Below are positions 52,816 to 61,437 of a DNA stretch of 64,000 bases, piece after piece. The notes below the pieces were generated by a model. That model did not search any database. It was not told the DNA's origin and saw only the letters and a list, made by a program, of their open reading frames with translations. Where the stretch lies: NCBI RefSeq assembly GCF_014199415.1, contig NZ_JACIJN010000005.1:1-64000 (forward strand), read 5' to 3'. The translations under genes were made by a program, and so were the position numbers. This DNA comes from Sphingomonas endophytica (GTDB taxonomy: Bacteria; Pseudomonadota; Alphaproteobacteria; Sphingomonadales; Sphingomonadaceae). How positions within the stretch are numbered: position 1 is the first letter of the stretch; each line of letters begins with the position of its first letter.

Positions 52816-55800
52816 GCGATCACCTCCGATCCGTCGCCATGGTGGCCGACGTCGCGGCCATGCGCGCCGCGGTCGGCGGGGGCGACGCGTTTCGAGAAGC
52901 GGTCGATCAGCACCGGCAGGATCAGCAGGATCAGCACCGGCGCGAGCGTCATCCCGCCGACCACGACCAGCGCCAGCGGCTTTTGCACCTGGCTGCCGAT
53001 CCCGTGCGACATCGCCGCCGGGAGCAGACCGATCGCCGCGACCAGGCAGGTCATCACCACCGGGCGCAACGAGTGGCGGACCGTCGTCGCGATCGCCCCC
53101 GCGCGGTCGACGCCTTCATCAATCGCATTGTTGAAGGTGGTGACGACGAGGATGCCGTCCATCACCGCGATCCCGAACAGCGCGACGAAGCCGATCGCCG
53201 CCGAGATGCTGAACGCGGTGCCGGTCAGCGCCAGCGCCAGCACCCCACCGACCACCGCGAGCGGGATCGCGGCGAAGGCGAGCAGGCTGTCGCGGATCGA
53301 GCCGAAATTGGCGTAGAGCAGCAGTAGCATCAGCAGCAGGCTGATCGGCACGACGATCTCCAGCCGCGCGATCGCGTTGTTGAGATTGTCGAGCTCGCCC
53401 GCCCATTCGAGATGATAGCCGGCGGGCAGATGCACCTCCCGCTGGATCCGCGCGCGCGCCTCATCGACCGCGCCGCCAAGATCGCGGCCGCGCACCGAGA
53501 ATTTGATCGGGATGTAGCGTTCCTGATGCTCGCGATAGATGAACGACGCGCCGGAGGTCAGCCGGACGTTCGCCACCTCCGACAGCGGGACCTGGATCGT
53601 CTGCGCGCTGCCGTCGAGCGCGGGCGCGCCGATCGTGATCCGGCGCAGCGCCTCCAGCGAATCGCGTTGTTCGGGCTTGAGCCGGACGACGATCGGGAAG
53701 TGGCGGTCGGTGCCGGCCTCGTACAGATCGGCCGAGCTGCTGCCGCCGATCGCCGCCGCGACGACGCCGTTCACGTCGTCGGGAGTCAGCCCGTAGCGCG
53801 CCGCCCGCGCGCGGTCGACGTCGATGCGGACGGTCGGCTGCCCGAGCGACTGGAAGACGCCGAGATCCTCGATCCCGCGCACCTTGCCCATCTGGTCCTT
53901 GATCTGGTTGGCGTATTTTTCGAGCGTCGGCAGATCGGGGCCGAACAGCTTGATCGAGTTCGCGCCCTTCACCCCCGAGGCGGCTTCCTCGACGTTATCC
54001 TCGATGATCTGCGAGAAGGAGAAATCGACGCCGGGATATTTGGCGCTGAGCTTCTTCGACAGTTCGTCGATCAATTTCTCCTTGGTCATGCCCGACGGCC
54101 ATTCGTCGGCGGGCTTGAGCGGCACGAAGAATTCGGCGTTGAAGAAGCCGGTCGCATCGGTGCCGTCGTCGGGGCGACCATGCGCGGACAGCACCGCGGT
54201 CGCCTCGGGATATTGCGCGATGATCCGGCGGATGCCGTTGACGGTCGGCTCGCCCGCCTCAAGGCTGATCGACGCCGGCAGCGTGGCGCGGATGTACATA
54301 TTCCCTTCCTCCAGATGCGGGAGGAACTCGATGCCCAGCGAGCGGACGCCGACCATCGCGACGAGCAGCAACAGCACGCCACCGCCGAGCGCGAGGACGC
54401 GATTGCCGAGCGCAAAGGCGGCGGCGGGTTCGTAGACGCGACGCAGCTTGCCGACGATGAACGTCTCGACCTCCGACAATTTGTCGGGGAGCAGCAGGGT
54501 CGCCAGCACCGGCGCGACCGTGAAGGTCGCGAGCAGCCCGCCGGTGATCGCATAGGCATAGGTCTTGGCCATCGGGCCGAAGATGTGCCCCTCGACCCCG
54601 GTCAGCGTGAACAGCGGCAGGAAGCTGGCGATGATGATCGCGGCGGCGAAGAAGATGCCGCGGCTGACCTCGCTAGACGCGCCGAGCACCGCCGAGAAGC
54701 GGCTGGCGAGCGAATAATGGCCCTTGCCGCCCTCTACGTGCGCCGATCGTTCGACCATGTGGCGGAAGATATTCTCGACCATGATGACGCAGGCGTCGAC
54801 CACCAGCCCGAAATCGAGCGCGCCGACCGACAACAGGTTCGCACTCTCGCCCTGCAACACGAGGATCAGGATCGCGAAGGCGAGCGCGAACGGGATCGTC
54901 GCCGCGACGATGATCGCGCTGCGCAGATTGCCGAGGAACAGCCATTGCAGCGCGAAGATCAGCAGGATGCCGACCACCATGTTTTCGAGCACGGTGTGGA
55001 TCGTCAGCTTGATGAGATCCGAGCGGTCGTAGATCCGCTCAAGCCGGACGCCGGGGGGAAGGACACCCGAATCGTTGATCTCGGCGACTTCCTTCTGGAC
55101 GCGTTCGATCGTCGGCATCGACTGCGCGCCGCGCTGCATCAGCACGATGCCCTGCACGATGTCGTCCTGATCGTTGTAGCCGGCGATGCCGAGCCGCGGC
55201 GTGTTGCCGATCGTGACCTTCGCCACGTCCTTCACCAGCACCGGCTGCCCGCCGGCGGTGCCGACCAGCACGTTCTCGATCCCCGATGGCGACTGGATCA
55301 GCCCGACGCCGCGGACGATCGCGGCCTGTGCGCCGAAGTTGATCGTCTGCCCGCCGACGTTGCCGTCGCTCTTCGCGATCGCCTGCAACACCTGGTTGAC
55401 GGTGACGCCGTGCGCGGAGAGGCGGTCATTGTCGATCACCACGTCATAGGCGCGCAGCTTGCCGCCCCAGCCGGTGACGTCGATCACGCCGGGGATGCGC
55501 TTGAAGCGGCGTTGCAGCACCCAATCCTGCAACGTCTTGAGGTCCATGACCGAATAGCCCTTGGGCGCGGCGATCCGATAGCGATAGATCTCGCCGACCG
55601 GGCTGGTCGGCGACAGCGTCGGCTGCGCCCCGCCGGTCAGCGGCGGGAGCTGCGACAGGCGATTGATGACCTGCTGCCGCGCCTGTTCGTTGGTGTAATC
55701 GTAGCTGAACTGGATCTTGATGTCGGACAGGCCGAACAGGCTGATCGCGCGGATCGCGGTCAGATGCGGGATGCCCGCCATCTGCACCTCGATCGGGATC

Positions 55801-55994
55801 GTGACGTTGCGCTCCATCTCCTCGGCGGACAGGCCCTGCGTCTGGGTGATGACCTCCACCATCGGCGGAACCGGGTCGGGATAGGCCTCGATATTAAGAT
55901 TCAGGAAGCCGATGACGCCCGCCACCAGCATGGTGACGAAGACGCCGACGATCAGCAGCCGCTGCCGCAGCGCAAAGCCTACGATGCGGTTCAC
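52812..55994 (-). CDS. Heavy-metal RND efflux pump (CusA/CzcA family)
   Basis: 1060 aa, the usual size. N-terminal helix (ALRQRLLIVGVFVTMLVAGV), large periplasmic loops and about twelve membrane helices in two halves. Helix IV reads LDFGLVVDACVIMVENIFRH: the DFG-x3-D and VEN residues of the HME branch are present; DAC in place of DGA or DAA leaves the metal class open. Overlaps its adaptor and channel by ATGA on both sides. Pumps metal cations (Zn, Co, Cd, Ni or Cu/Ag) out using proton flow. Confidence 0.93.
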   Translation of the reverse strand: MNRIVGFALRQRLLIVGVFVTMLVAGVIGFLNLNIEAYPDPVPPMVEVITQTQGLSAEEMERNVTIPIEVQMAGIPHLTAIRAISLFGLSDIKIQFSYDYTNEQARQQVINRLSQLPPLTGGAQPTLSPTSPVGEIYRYRIAAPKGYSVMDLKTLQDWVLQRRFKRIPGVIDVTGWGGKLRAYDVVIDNDRLSAHGVTVNQVLQAIAKSDGNVGGQTINFGAQAAIVRGVGLIQSPSGIENVLVGTAGGQPVLVKDVAKVTIGNTPRLGIAGYNDQDDIVQGIVLMQRGAQSMPTIERVQKEVAEINDSGVLPPGVRLERIYDRSDLIKLTIHTVLENMVVGILLIFALQWLFLGNLRSAIIVAATIPFALAFAILILVLQGESANLLSVGALDFGLVVDACVIMVENIFRHMVERSAHVEGGKGHYSLASRFSAVLGASSEVSRGIFFAAAIIIASFLPLFTLTGVEGHIFGPMAKTYAYAITGGLLATFTVAPVLATLLLPDKLSEVETFIVGKLRRVYEPAAAFALGNRVLALGGGVLLLLVAMVGVRSLGIEFLPHLEEGNMYIRATLPASISLEAGEPTVNGIRRIIAQYPEATAVLSAHGRPDDGTDATGFFNAEFFVPLKPADEWPSGMTKEKLIDELSKKLSAKYPGVDFSFSQIIEDNVEEAASGVKGANSIKLFGPDLPTLEKYANQIKDQMGKVRGIEDLGVFQSLGQPTVRIDVDRARAARYGLTPDDVNGVVAAAIGGSSSADLYEAGTDRHFPIVVRLKPEQRDSLEALRRITIGAPALDGSAQTIQVPLSEVANVRLTSGASFIYREHQERYIPIKFSVRGRDLGGAVDEARARIQREVHLPAGYHLEWAGELDNLNNAIARLEIVVPISLLLMLLLLYANFGSIRDSLLAFAAIPLAVVGGVLALALTGTAFSISAAIGFVALFGIAVMDGILVVTTFNNAIDEGVDRAGAIATTVRHSLRPVVMTCLVAAIGLLPAAMSHGIGSQVQKPLALVVVGGMTLAPVLILLILPVLIDRFSKRVAPADRGAHGRDVGHHGDGSEVIA

Positions 55995-57253
55995 GCGCCG
56001 AGCCCTGCTTCGTTGACGAACAGCGCGCCGGCGGTGACGATCCGCTCGCCGGGGGCGAGCCCCTTGACGATCGCGACCTGCCCGTCCTGGCTGTCGCCGG
56101 TGACGACGTCGCGCGAGGCGAGCACGCCGTGCGGCTGGACGACCCAGACGCGCGCCTGCTCGCCCTCGTGGATCACCGCCGCGGCGGGGACGCGCATCTC
56201 GGCGCTGGCGCTGGCGCGGCGGATCGCGAAGCTGGCGAACATCTGCGGCTTGAGCGCGCCGCCGGGATTGGCGATCGCGGCGCGCACCGGCAGGCGGTGG
56301 GTGACCGGATCGAGCGCCGCGCCGACCAGATCGATCCGCGCGCTGAACGTGCGGCCGGGCAGCGCGGGGGTGGTGACGGTGGCGGCATCGCCGACGTGGA
56401 TCGATTCCGCATCGCCCTCGGCGACCTGCGCGACGAGCCAGACGCGCGACGGATCGGTGATCGTCATCACCGGCTTGTCGCCGCCCTGCCCGACATATTG
56501 TCCGGCGGCCACGTCGCGCGATGCGATCAGCCCGCTGATCGGCGCGTGGAGCGTGGTAACGTCATGGATGCCCGCCACCTCGCTGACATTCTCCAGCCGG
56601 CGGATTTCGGCGGGCGACTTGCCGAGCACGGCGAGCTTGTCGCGCGCCGCACCCAGCGAGGCGGCGGCAGTGCGCGCGCTCGCCTGCGCGGCGGCGAGAT
56701 CGACCTGCGCCTGTTGATAATCCTTCAGCGCGCCGCCGGCGGTTTCGTAGATCTGCTTCTGCCGGTCGGCCGCACGCTGCGCCGCGACGAGCTGCGCCTG
56801 CGCATTCTGATAGGCGGCGCGGGCGGCGAACAGCCCGCTGCGCGCCTCGACGAAGTCGCCGGTGCGCACCAGCATCAGCGGCTGCCCCTGCACGACGCGC
56901 TCGCCCGCCTCGACCAGCACCTTCACGACCTGGCCCGCATAGGGCATCAGCACCGGCGTGCTGCGGTCGCCGTCGACGGTGATCGCGCCGCTGGCCAGCA
57001 ATTGCTCGGCCGAACCGCCCTCGCCGACGCGCATCGTCTGTAGCCCGGCGAGCTGGGTGGGCGTCGGGCGGAAGGTGCCGGGCGGCGGCGGCGCGGGCGG
57101 CGCCTCCTCCTTGTGGGTCCATTTTCCGATCAGCGTGACGAGCAGCACGATTCCGACCAACGCGGCGGCGATGATCGCCAGCCAGCGCCACTGCGCCGGG
57201 CGCGACAGACGGTTCGCGGAGGGAAGCGGAACGGATTCGTCGGCTGCGTGCAT
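55991..57253 (-). CDS. RND periplasmic adaptor (CusB/CzcB family)
   Basis: 420 aa from ATG 57253; an open frame runs upstream to 57346 but would cross the regulator promoter. One N-terminal anchor helix (WRWLAIIAAALVGIVLLVTL), lipoyl/hairpin region (about 100-250: GQVVKVLVEAGERVVQGQPL; coiled-coil YQNAQAQLVAAQRAADRQKQ), beta-barrel and membrane-proximal domain. First gene of the efflux operon and divergent from the two-component system, which likely controls it. Confidence 0.9.
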   Translation of the reverse strand: MHAADESVPLPSANRLSRPAQWRWLAIIAAALVGIVLLVTLIGKWTHKEEAPPAPPPPGTFRPTPTQLAGLQTMRVGEGGSAEQLLASGAITVDGDRSTPVLMPYAGQVVKVLVEAGERVVQGQPLMLVRTGDFVEARSGLFAARAAYQNAQAQLVAAQRAADRQKQIYETAGGALKDYQQAQVDLAAAQASARTAAASLGAARDKLAVLGKSPAEIRRLENVSEVAGIHDVTTLHAPISGLIASRDVAAGQYVGQGGDKPVMTITDPSRVWLVAQVAEGDAESIHVGDAATVTTPALPGRTFSARIDLVGAALDPVTHRLPVRAAIANPGGALKPQMFASFAIRRASASAEMRVPAAAVIHEGEQARVWVVQPHGVLASRDVVTGDSQDGQVAIVKGLAPGERIVTAGALFVNEAGLGA

Positions 57254-57338
57254 GATCGACTCTGCGTACGGTGAACCGTAAGGCCCGTAGCGATGCCGAC
57301 TTACATGTTTCTTACTGTTGCTGCGCTGCGGGGGCTTC

Positions 57339-58016
57339 TTGCGCATATTATTGATCGAGGATGATCGGGCGTTGGCAGACGCGCTGGCCGCGGCGCTGCT
57401 GCAACGCGGGCTGACGCTCGACCATGCCGCGTCGCTGGACGAGGCGGAGGCGTATATGGCGGCGGTCGATCATGCCGCGCTGCTGCTCGACCTCGGGCTG
57501 CCCGACGGCGACGGGCTGGCGTGGCTGCGGCGGCGGCGCGCGGCGGGCGAGACGCGGCCGGTGCTGGTGCTGACCGCGCGCGGCAGCGTCGAGGCACGGG
57601 TGCGCGGGCTGCACGACGGCGCGGACGATTATATCGTCAAGCCGTTCGACGCCGACGAACTGCATGCGCGGCTGCTCGCGGTGCTGCGGCGGCAGGGCGG
57701 CTATCTGGGCGTGTCGCTGACGTGCGCGCGGCTGACCTTCGATGTCGAGACGCGGATGGTGCGGGTCGGGGATGAGGTGCTGACGCTGTCGACGCGCGAG
57801 ACCGAGTTGCTGGAGCTGCTGCTGCGGCGCGCGGGGAACGTCGTGCCCAAGCGCGTGGTCGAGGACCAATTGTTCGGCGCGGGGAGCGATCAGGGCTCGA
57901 GGAACGCGGTCGAGGTCTATGTCCACCGCTTGCGCAAGCGGCTCGACGAGGCGGGGACCGGCGCGCGGATCGAGACGGTGCGCGGGGTCGGCTATCTGCT
58001 GCGCAGCGCGGCATGA
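57339..58016 (+). CDS. OmpR-family response regulator
   Basis: 225 aa from a TTG at 57339 with GGGGG six bases upstream; an in-frame TTG at 57318 is the alternative. Receiver: RILLIEDD, LLLDLGLPDGDG (acceptor Asp), VLTARG, YIVKPFDADEL. C-terminal winged helix: STRETELLELLLRRAGNVV, AVEVYVHRLRKRLD, VRGVGYLL. Resembles CusR/CzcR-type metal regulators. Divergent from the efflux operon across about 85 bases, with an AT-richer patch at 57300-57320. Confidence 0.92.
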   Translation: MRILLIEDDRALADALAAALLQRGLTLDHAASLDEAEAYMAAVDHAALLLDLGLPDGDGLAWLRRRRAAGETRPVLVLTARGSVEARVRGLHDGADDYIVKPFDADELHARLLAVLRRQGGYLGVSLTCARLTFDVETRMVRVGDEVLTLSTRETELLELLLRRAGNVVPKRVVEDQLFGAGSDQGSRNAVEVYVHRLRKRLDEAGTGARIETVRGVGYLLRSAA

Positions 58017-59323
58017 GGCGGTGGTGGCCGCGGTCGCTGTTCGGGCAGCTTGCGCTGCTCCACATCGCGATCGCCTTGGCCGCCGCGGGGACCTTGCCGG
58101 TGGCGGTGGGGGCGCTGCTCCACCGCGTCGCGCGGCATTACCAGCATGAGGTGCTCCACCAGCAGGCGCAGCGCGTCGCCGACCGGCTGAGCGCCGATCG
58201 CGGCGATGCGCGGCGGGCGCTGGCGAGCGTCGACCTGCTCGCGGGCGGGCTGGCGCTGGCGATCGTGGATGGCGGGCGGCATGTTCTCGCCGCGCGCGGG
58301 GCGACGGTGCCGGGGGCGGTGCCGCTGGTGAGTCGGCCGGAACTGGTGCGGCTTGGGCGGGTCGCGGTGCTCAGCCGGCCGATGGACGCCGGGCGGTGGA
58401 TCGTGGTGTCGCAGGACAGCACCGCGCCCGAAGTGGTGACCGACGATATCGTGACCACTTTCCTCAAGCGGTTCGTGCTGTTGCTGCTGCCGTTCGTGAT
58501 GCTGGGGCCGCTGGCCGCGGCGTGGCTGACGCGCGGTATCCGCGCGCGGATGCGGCGCGCGGCACAGACCGCCGCCGCGATCGGGCCGCGCGCGCTCGAC
58601 CGCCGTCTGCCGCAGGGGACGCTGCCCGTCGAGATCGAGCCGCTGGCGGCGGCGACCAATGAAGCGCTCGACCGGCTGGAGCAGGCGTTCGCGGCGCAGG
58701 CGGCGTTCGCGGCGGATGTCGCGCACGAGCTGCGCACGCCGCTGGCGACGATCAGGCTGCGCGCCGATGCGGTGACGGACGCGGCGGCGCGCGCGGCGTT
58801 GTTGCAGCAGGTCGACCGCGCGGCGCGGGTGATCGCGCAATTGCTGAGCCTCGCCGATCTGGAGCGGCCGGTGCAGGACGACGGCGCGGCGGTCGATCTC
58901 GGCGCGCTCGCCGAAGAGGTGGTGGCGGAGCGTGCGCCGGCGGTGCTCGCCTCGGGACGGACGATCGCGTTGCAGGTCGACGGGGCGGTGACGATCCCCG
59001 GTCAGCGGGCGGCGATCACGCTGGCGCTGGAGAACCTCATCGACAATGCGGTGCGGCACACGCCGGCGGGAGCGCGGATTACGGTCGTCGCGGGGCCGGG
59101 CGCGCGGCTGTGCGTGGGCGATGACGGCGCGGCGATCGCGCCCGAGCGGCTGGTGAAGATGCGCGAGCGGTTCTGGAAGGGCGAGGCGCGCAGCGGTGGC
59201 TCGGGGCTGGGGCTGTCGATCGTCGCGCGGATCGCCGCGGCGCATGGGGGCGCGTTGACGCTCGCGCCGGGCGAGGACGGGCGCGGGTTGCGGGCGTGTC
59301 TCGAGCTGGCGGAGCAGAAGTAA
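58013..59323 (+). CDS. Sensor histidine kinase
   Basis: 436 aa; ATGA overlap with the response regulator. Membrane helix about 14-36, periplasmic sensor to about 150, second helix about 155-180 (VLLLLPFVMLGPLAAAWLT), HAMP-like linker, HisKA with AADVAHELRTPLATIRLRAD (phosphorylated His near 240), N box ALENLIDNAVRHTPAG and G box GGSGLGLSIV. Senses a periplasmic signal, probably metal excess, and phosphorylates the partner regulator. Confidence 0.92.
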   Translation: MRRWWPRSLFGQLALLHIAIALAAAGTLPVAVGALLHRVARHYQHEVLHQQAQRVADRLSADRGDARRALASVDLLAGGLALAIVDGGRHVLAARGATVPGAVPLVSRPELVRLGRVAVLSRPMDAGRWIVVSQDSTAPEVVTDDIVTTFLKRFVLLLLPFVMLGPLAAAWLTRGIRARMRRAAQTAAAIGPRALDRRLPQGTLPVEIEPLAAATNEALDRLEQAFAAQAAFAADVAHELRTPLATIRLRADAVTDAAARAALLQQVDRAARVIAQLLSLADLERPVQDDGAAVDLGALAEEVVAERAPAVLASGRTIALQVDGAVTIPGQRAAITLALENLIDNAVRHTPAGARITVVAGPGARLCVGDDGAAIAPERLVKMRERFWKGEARSGGSGLGLSIVARIAAAHGGALTLAPGEDGRGLRACLELAEQK

Positions 59324-59331
59324 GAAGCGGG

Positions 59332-59352
59332 GCCCCGGATCAGGTCCGGGGC
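59332..59352. terminator. Bidirectional hairpin terminator
   Basis: GCCCCGGA/TCCGGGGC stem of 8 bp with a 5-base loop, between the convergent kinase and acyl hydrolase genes. Weak T content on the plus side (CCTTTAG further on). Confidence 0.65.
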
Positions 59353-59360
59353 GTCGGCCT

Positions 59361-61286
59361 TTAGTTCGACGGCTGCGTGACGGGGACGATCGGGAGCAGC
59401 ACCGCGCTCGGGCTCGCGCCGCCGCGTTCGATCGTCACCGTCGCCTTCTTGTAGTCACCGGGCTGCGCGAAGAAGATGTTCTTCACATAGGTCTGCGGGT
59501 TGCGGTCGTAGAGCGGGAACAGGCTCGACTGGACCTGCACCATCACGCGGTGCCCCGGCTGGAAGACGTGGTTCACGGTCGGCAGCCGGAAGCGATAGCG
59601 CTGGACCTTGCCCGCCGGGATCGCGCTGGGCTTGGCGAAACTGTCGCGGTAGCGGCCGCGGAAGATGTCGAGGCTGATCGGCAGCTGATAGCCGCCCATC
59701 TTCGGATCGGCGACGTTCGGCGGCAGCACGTCGATGATCTTGACCACGAAATCGCCGTCCGTGCCGGTCGTCTTCGCATAAAGGTCGGCGATCGGCGCGC
59801 CCGAGACGCGCAGCGGCTGCGTCAGCACCGGCGTCATATAGGTCATCACATCGGTGCGGCCGTCGGCGGGGCGCTGGTCGCTGACCAGCCAGTCGCCCCA
59901 GCGGCCGTCGTTGAAATTGACCGGACGCGGCAGATGCGGGACCGGCTTGGCGGGCTCGGACACATAAGCGTCGCCGCCGGCCGCGCCCTTCGCGAGCGCC
60001 AGCCCGCCGTCTGCTTGCAGATACATCGGGGTCAGCGGCGCGGCGCAGCCCTGTTCGCACGCCAGCGGCCAGGTGGCGAACCGGTCCCAGTGATTCTCGC
60101 CCGTGTTGTAGATCGCGGCGGTCGGCAGGTTCGCGGGCGCGCCGTCCTTGAGATATTGATCGAACAGCGGGCGCACCATCTGCTCGCGGAATTGCGCGGC
60201 GGTGTCGCCGTTCCACTGGAACGGGCCGAGGCTGCGCCCCTCGCGGTTGACCTGGCTGTGCCGCCACGGCCCCATCACGAGGAAGTTGTTGCCCAATTTA
60301 CCCTTGGCCTTCAGCGCCTCCCAGGCGGTGATCGCGCCGTACATATCCTCCTGATCCCACAGCCCCTGTTCCCAGAGCGTCGGGACGTTCGACGGGTTGG
60401 CGGCGAGCAATATGTCGAGCGCCTGCCCCTGCCAGAAGGCGTCATAGGCGGGGTGCTGCGACATGCGCGTCCAATAGGGCAATTGATCGTAGCCGGACTT
60501 CTTCGCCCAGTCGCCCGCCGACTTGTCGCGGAAATTGTCGTAATCGTCATAGCCGCCGGTCGGTGGCAGCGGGCCGCCGCTCTTGTAGCCGGTCTGCCCG
60601 CCCAGCCAGGCGATATTGGCGAGCCGGAACGCGCCGTAATGGAACCAGTCGTCACCCATCCAGCCGTCGATCATCGGGCTTTCGGGCGCGGCGACCTTCA
60701 GCGCCGGGTGCGGAGCGAGCAACGCCATGACGACGGTGAAGCCCTCGTAAGACGAACCGATCATCCCGACGCGGCCGTTCGACTGCGGCAAATTGGCCTT
60801 GTTCACCAGCCAGTCGATCGTGTCATAGGCGTCGGTGACGTGATCCACTTTGGTCGGGTTGAGCGGGCCGATCACCGGGCGCGTCACGACGTAATCGCCC
60901 TCCGACCCGTATTTGCCGCGGACGTCCTGATAGACGCGGATATAACCGCCCTTGACGAAGATCTCGTCGGCGAGCGGCAAGGCATTCAGCATCGACGCGC
61001 TGTCGCTGCGATTAGCGCGCGCCGAGGCGTTGTACGGCGTGCGCGTCAGCACGATCGGCGCGTTCGTGGCATCCTTCGGAATGACGATGACGGTGTGGAG
61101 CTTCACCCCGTCGCGCATCGGGATCATCACCTCCTGCTTGATATAGTCGCGCGCGACCGTGGGCAGGCGGAAGTTCGCGGGGATGTCGCCGCCTGCGGGC
61201 GGCTGTGTCTTTGTCCCGGTCTGGGGCGCCTGCGCCGCGACGGTGGCCAAAGCGATGAGCGGCAGCGACAGCACGGAACGGCGCAT
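59361..61286 (-). CDS. CocE/NonD (peptidase S15) alpha-amino-acid ester hydrolase-like enzyme
   Basis: 641 aa from ATG 61286; the open frame continues upstream but a signal peptide (SLPLIALATVAAQA) begins here. S15 alpha/beta hydrolase: IRVYQDVRGKYGSEGDY, nucleophile GSSYEG (Ser179), later GPWRHSQVN (His) and the C-terminal jelly-roll beginning near GRWGDWLVSDQR. Glutaryl/ampicillin-acylase and alpha-amino-acid ester hydrolases share this layout. Exported; substrate could be an N-acylated amino acid or peptide ester. Divergent from the GH29 gene with 151 bases between. Confidence 0.9.
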   Translation of the reverse strand: MRRSVLSLPLIALATVAAQAPQTGTKTQPPAGGDIPANFRLPTVARDYIKQEVMIPMRDGVKLHTVIVIPKDATNAPIVLTRTPYNASARANRSDSASMLNALPLADEIFVKGGYIRVYQDVRGKYGSEGDYVVTRPVIGPLNPTKVDHVTDAYDTIDWLVNKANLPQSNGRVGMIGSSYEGFTVVMALLAPHPALKVAAPESPMIDGWMGDDWFHYGAFRLANIAWLGGQTGYKSGGPLPPTGGYDDYDNFRDKSAGDWAKKSGYDQLPYWTRMSQHPAYDAFWQGQALDILLAANPSNVPTLWEQGLWDQEDMYGAITAWEALKAKGKLGNNFLVMGPWRHSQVNREGRSLGPFQWNGDTAAQFREQMVRPLFDQYLKDGAPANLPTAAIYNTGENHWDRFATWPLACEQGCAAPLTPMYLQADGGLALAKGAAGGDAYVSEPAKPVPHLPRPVNFNDGRWGDWLVSDQRPADGRTDVMTYMTPVLTQPLRVSGAPIADLYAKTTGTDGDFVVKIIDVLPPNVADPKMGGYQLPISLDIFRGRYRDSFAKPSAIPAGKVQRYRFRLPTVNHVFQPGHRVMVQVQSSLFPLYDRNPQTYVKNIFFAQPGDYKKATVTIERGGASPSAVLLPIVPVTQPSN

Positions 61287-61437
61287 GGAAAACTCCGGCA
61301 GGATTGTTGTCGCGATCTGTGCGGCAGGACGCCCGCCGCCGCAAGCGCATCGAAAGGGGGTGGCGTTGCGCCGGATCGCCGGGCATGATGATGAAAACCA
61401 GTTCTCAAATCGAAGAACGACCCGGAGAGGAGCAGCC

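Noticed and set aside
53412..56717. 1101-residue open frame on the plus strand
   Set aside because: Antisense to the RND pump and adaptor genes; no domain, and Arg/Asp/Ala-biased composition.
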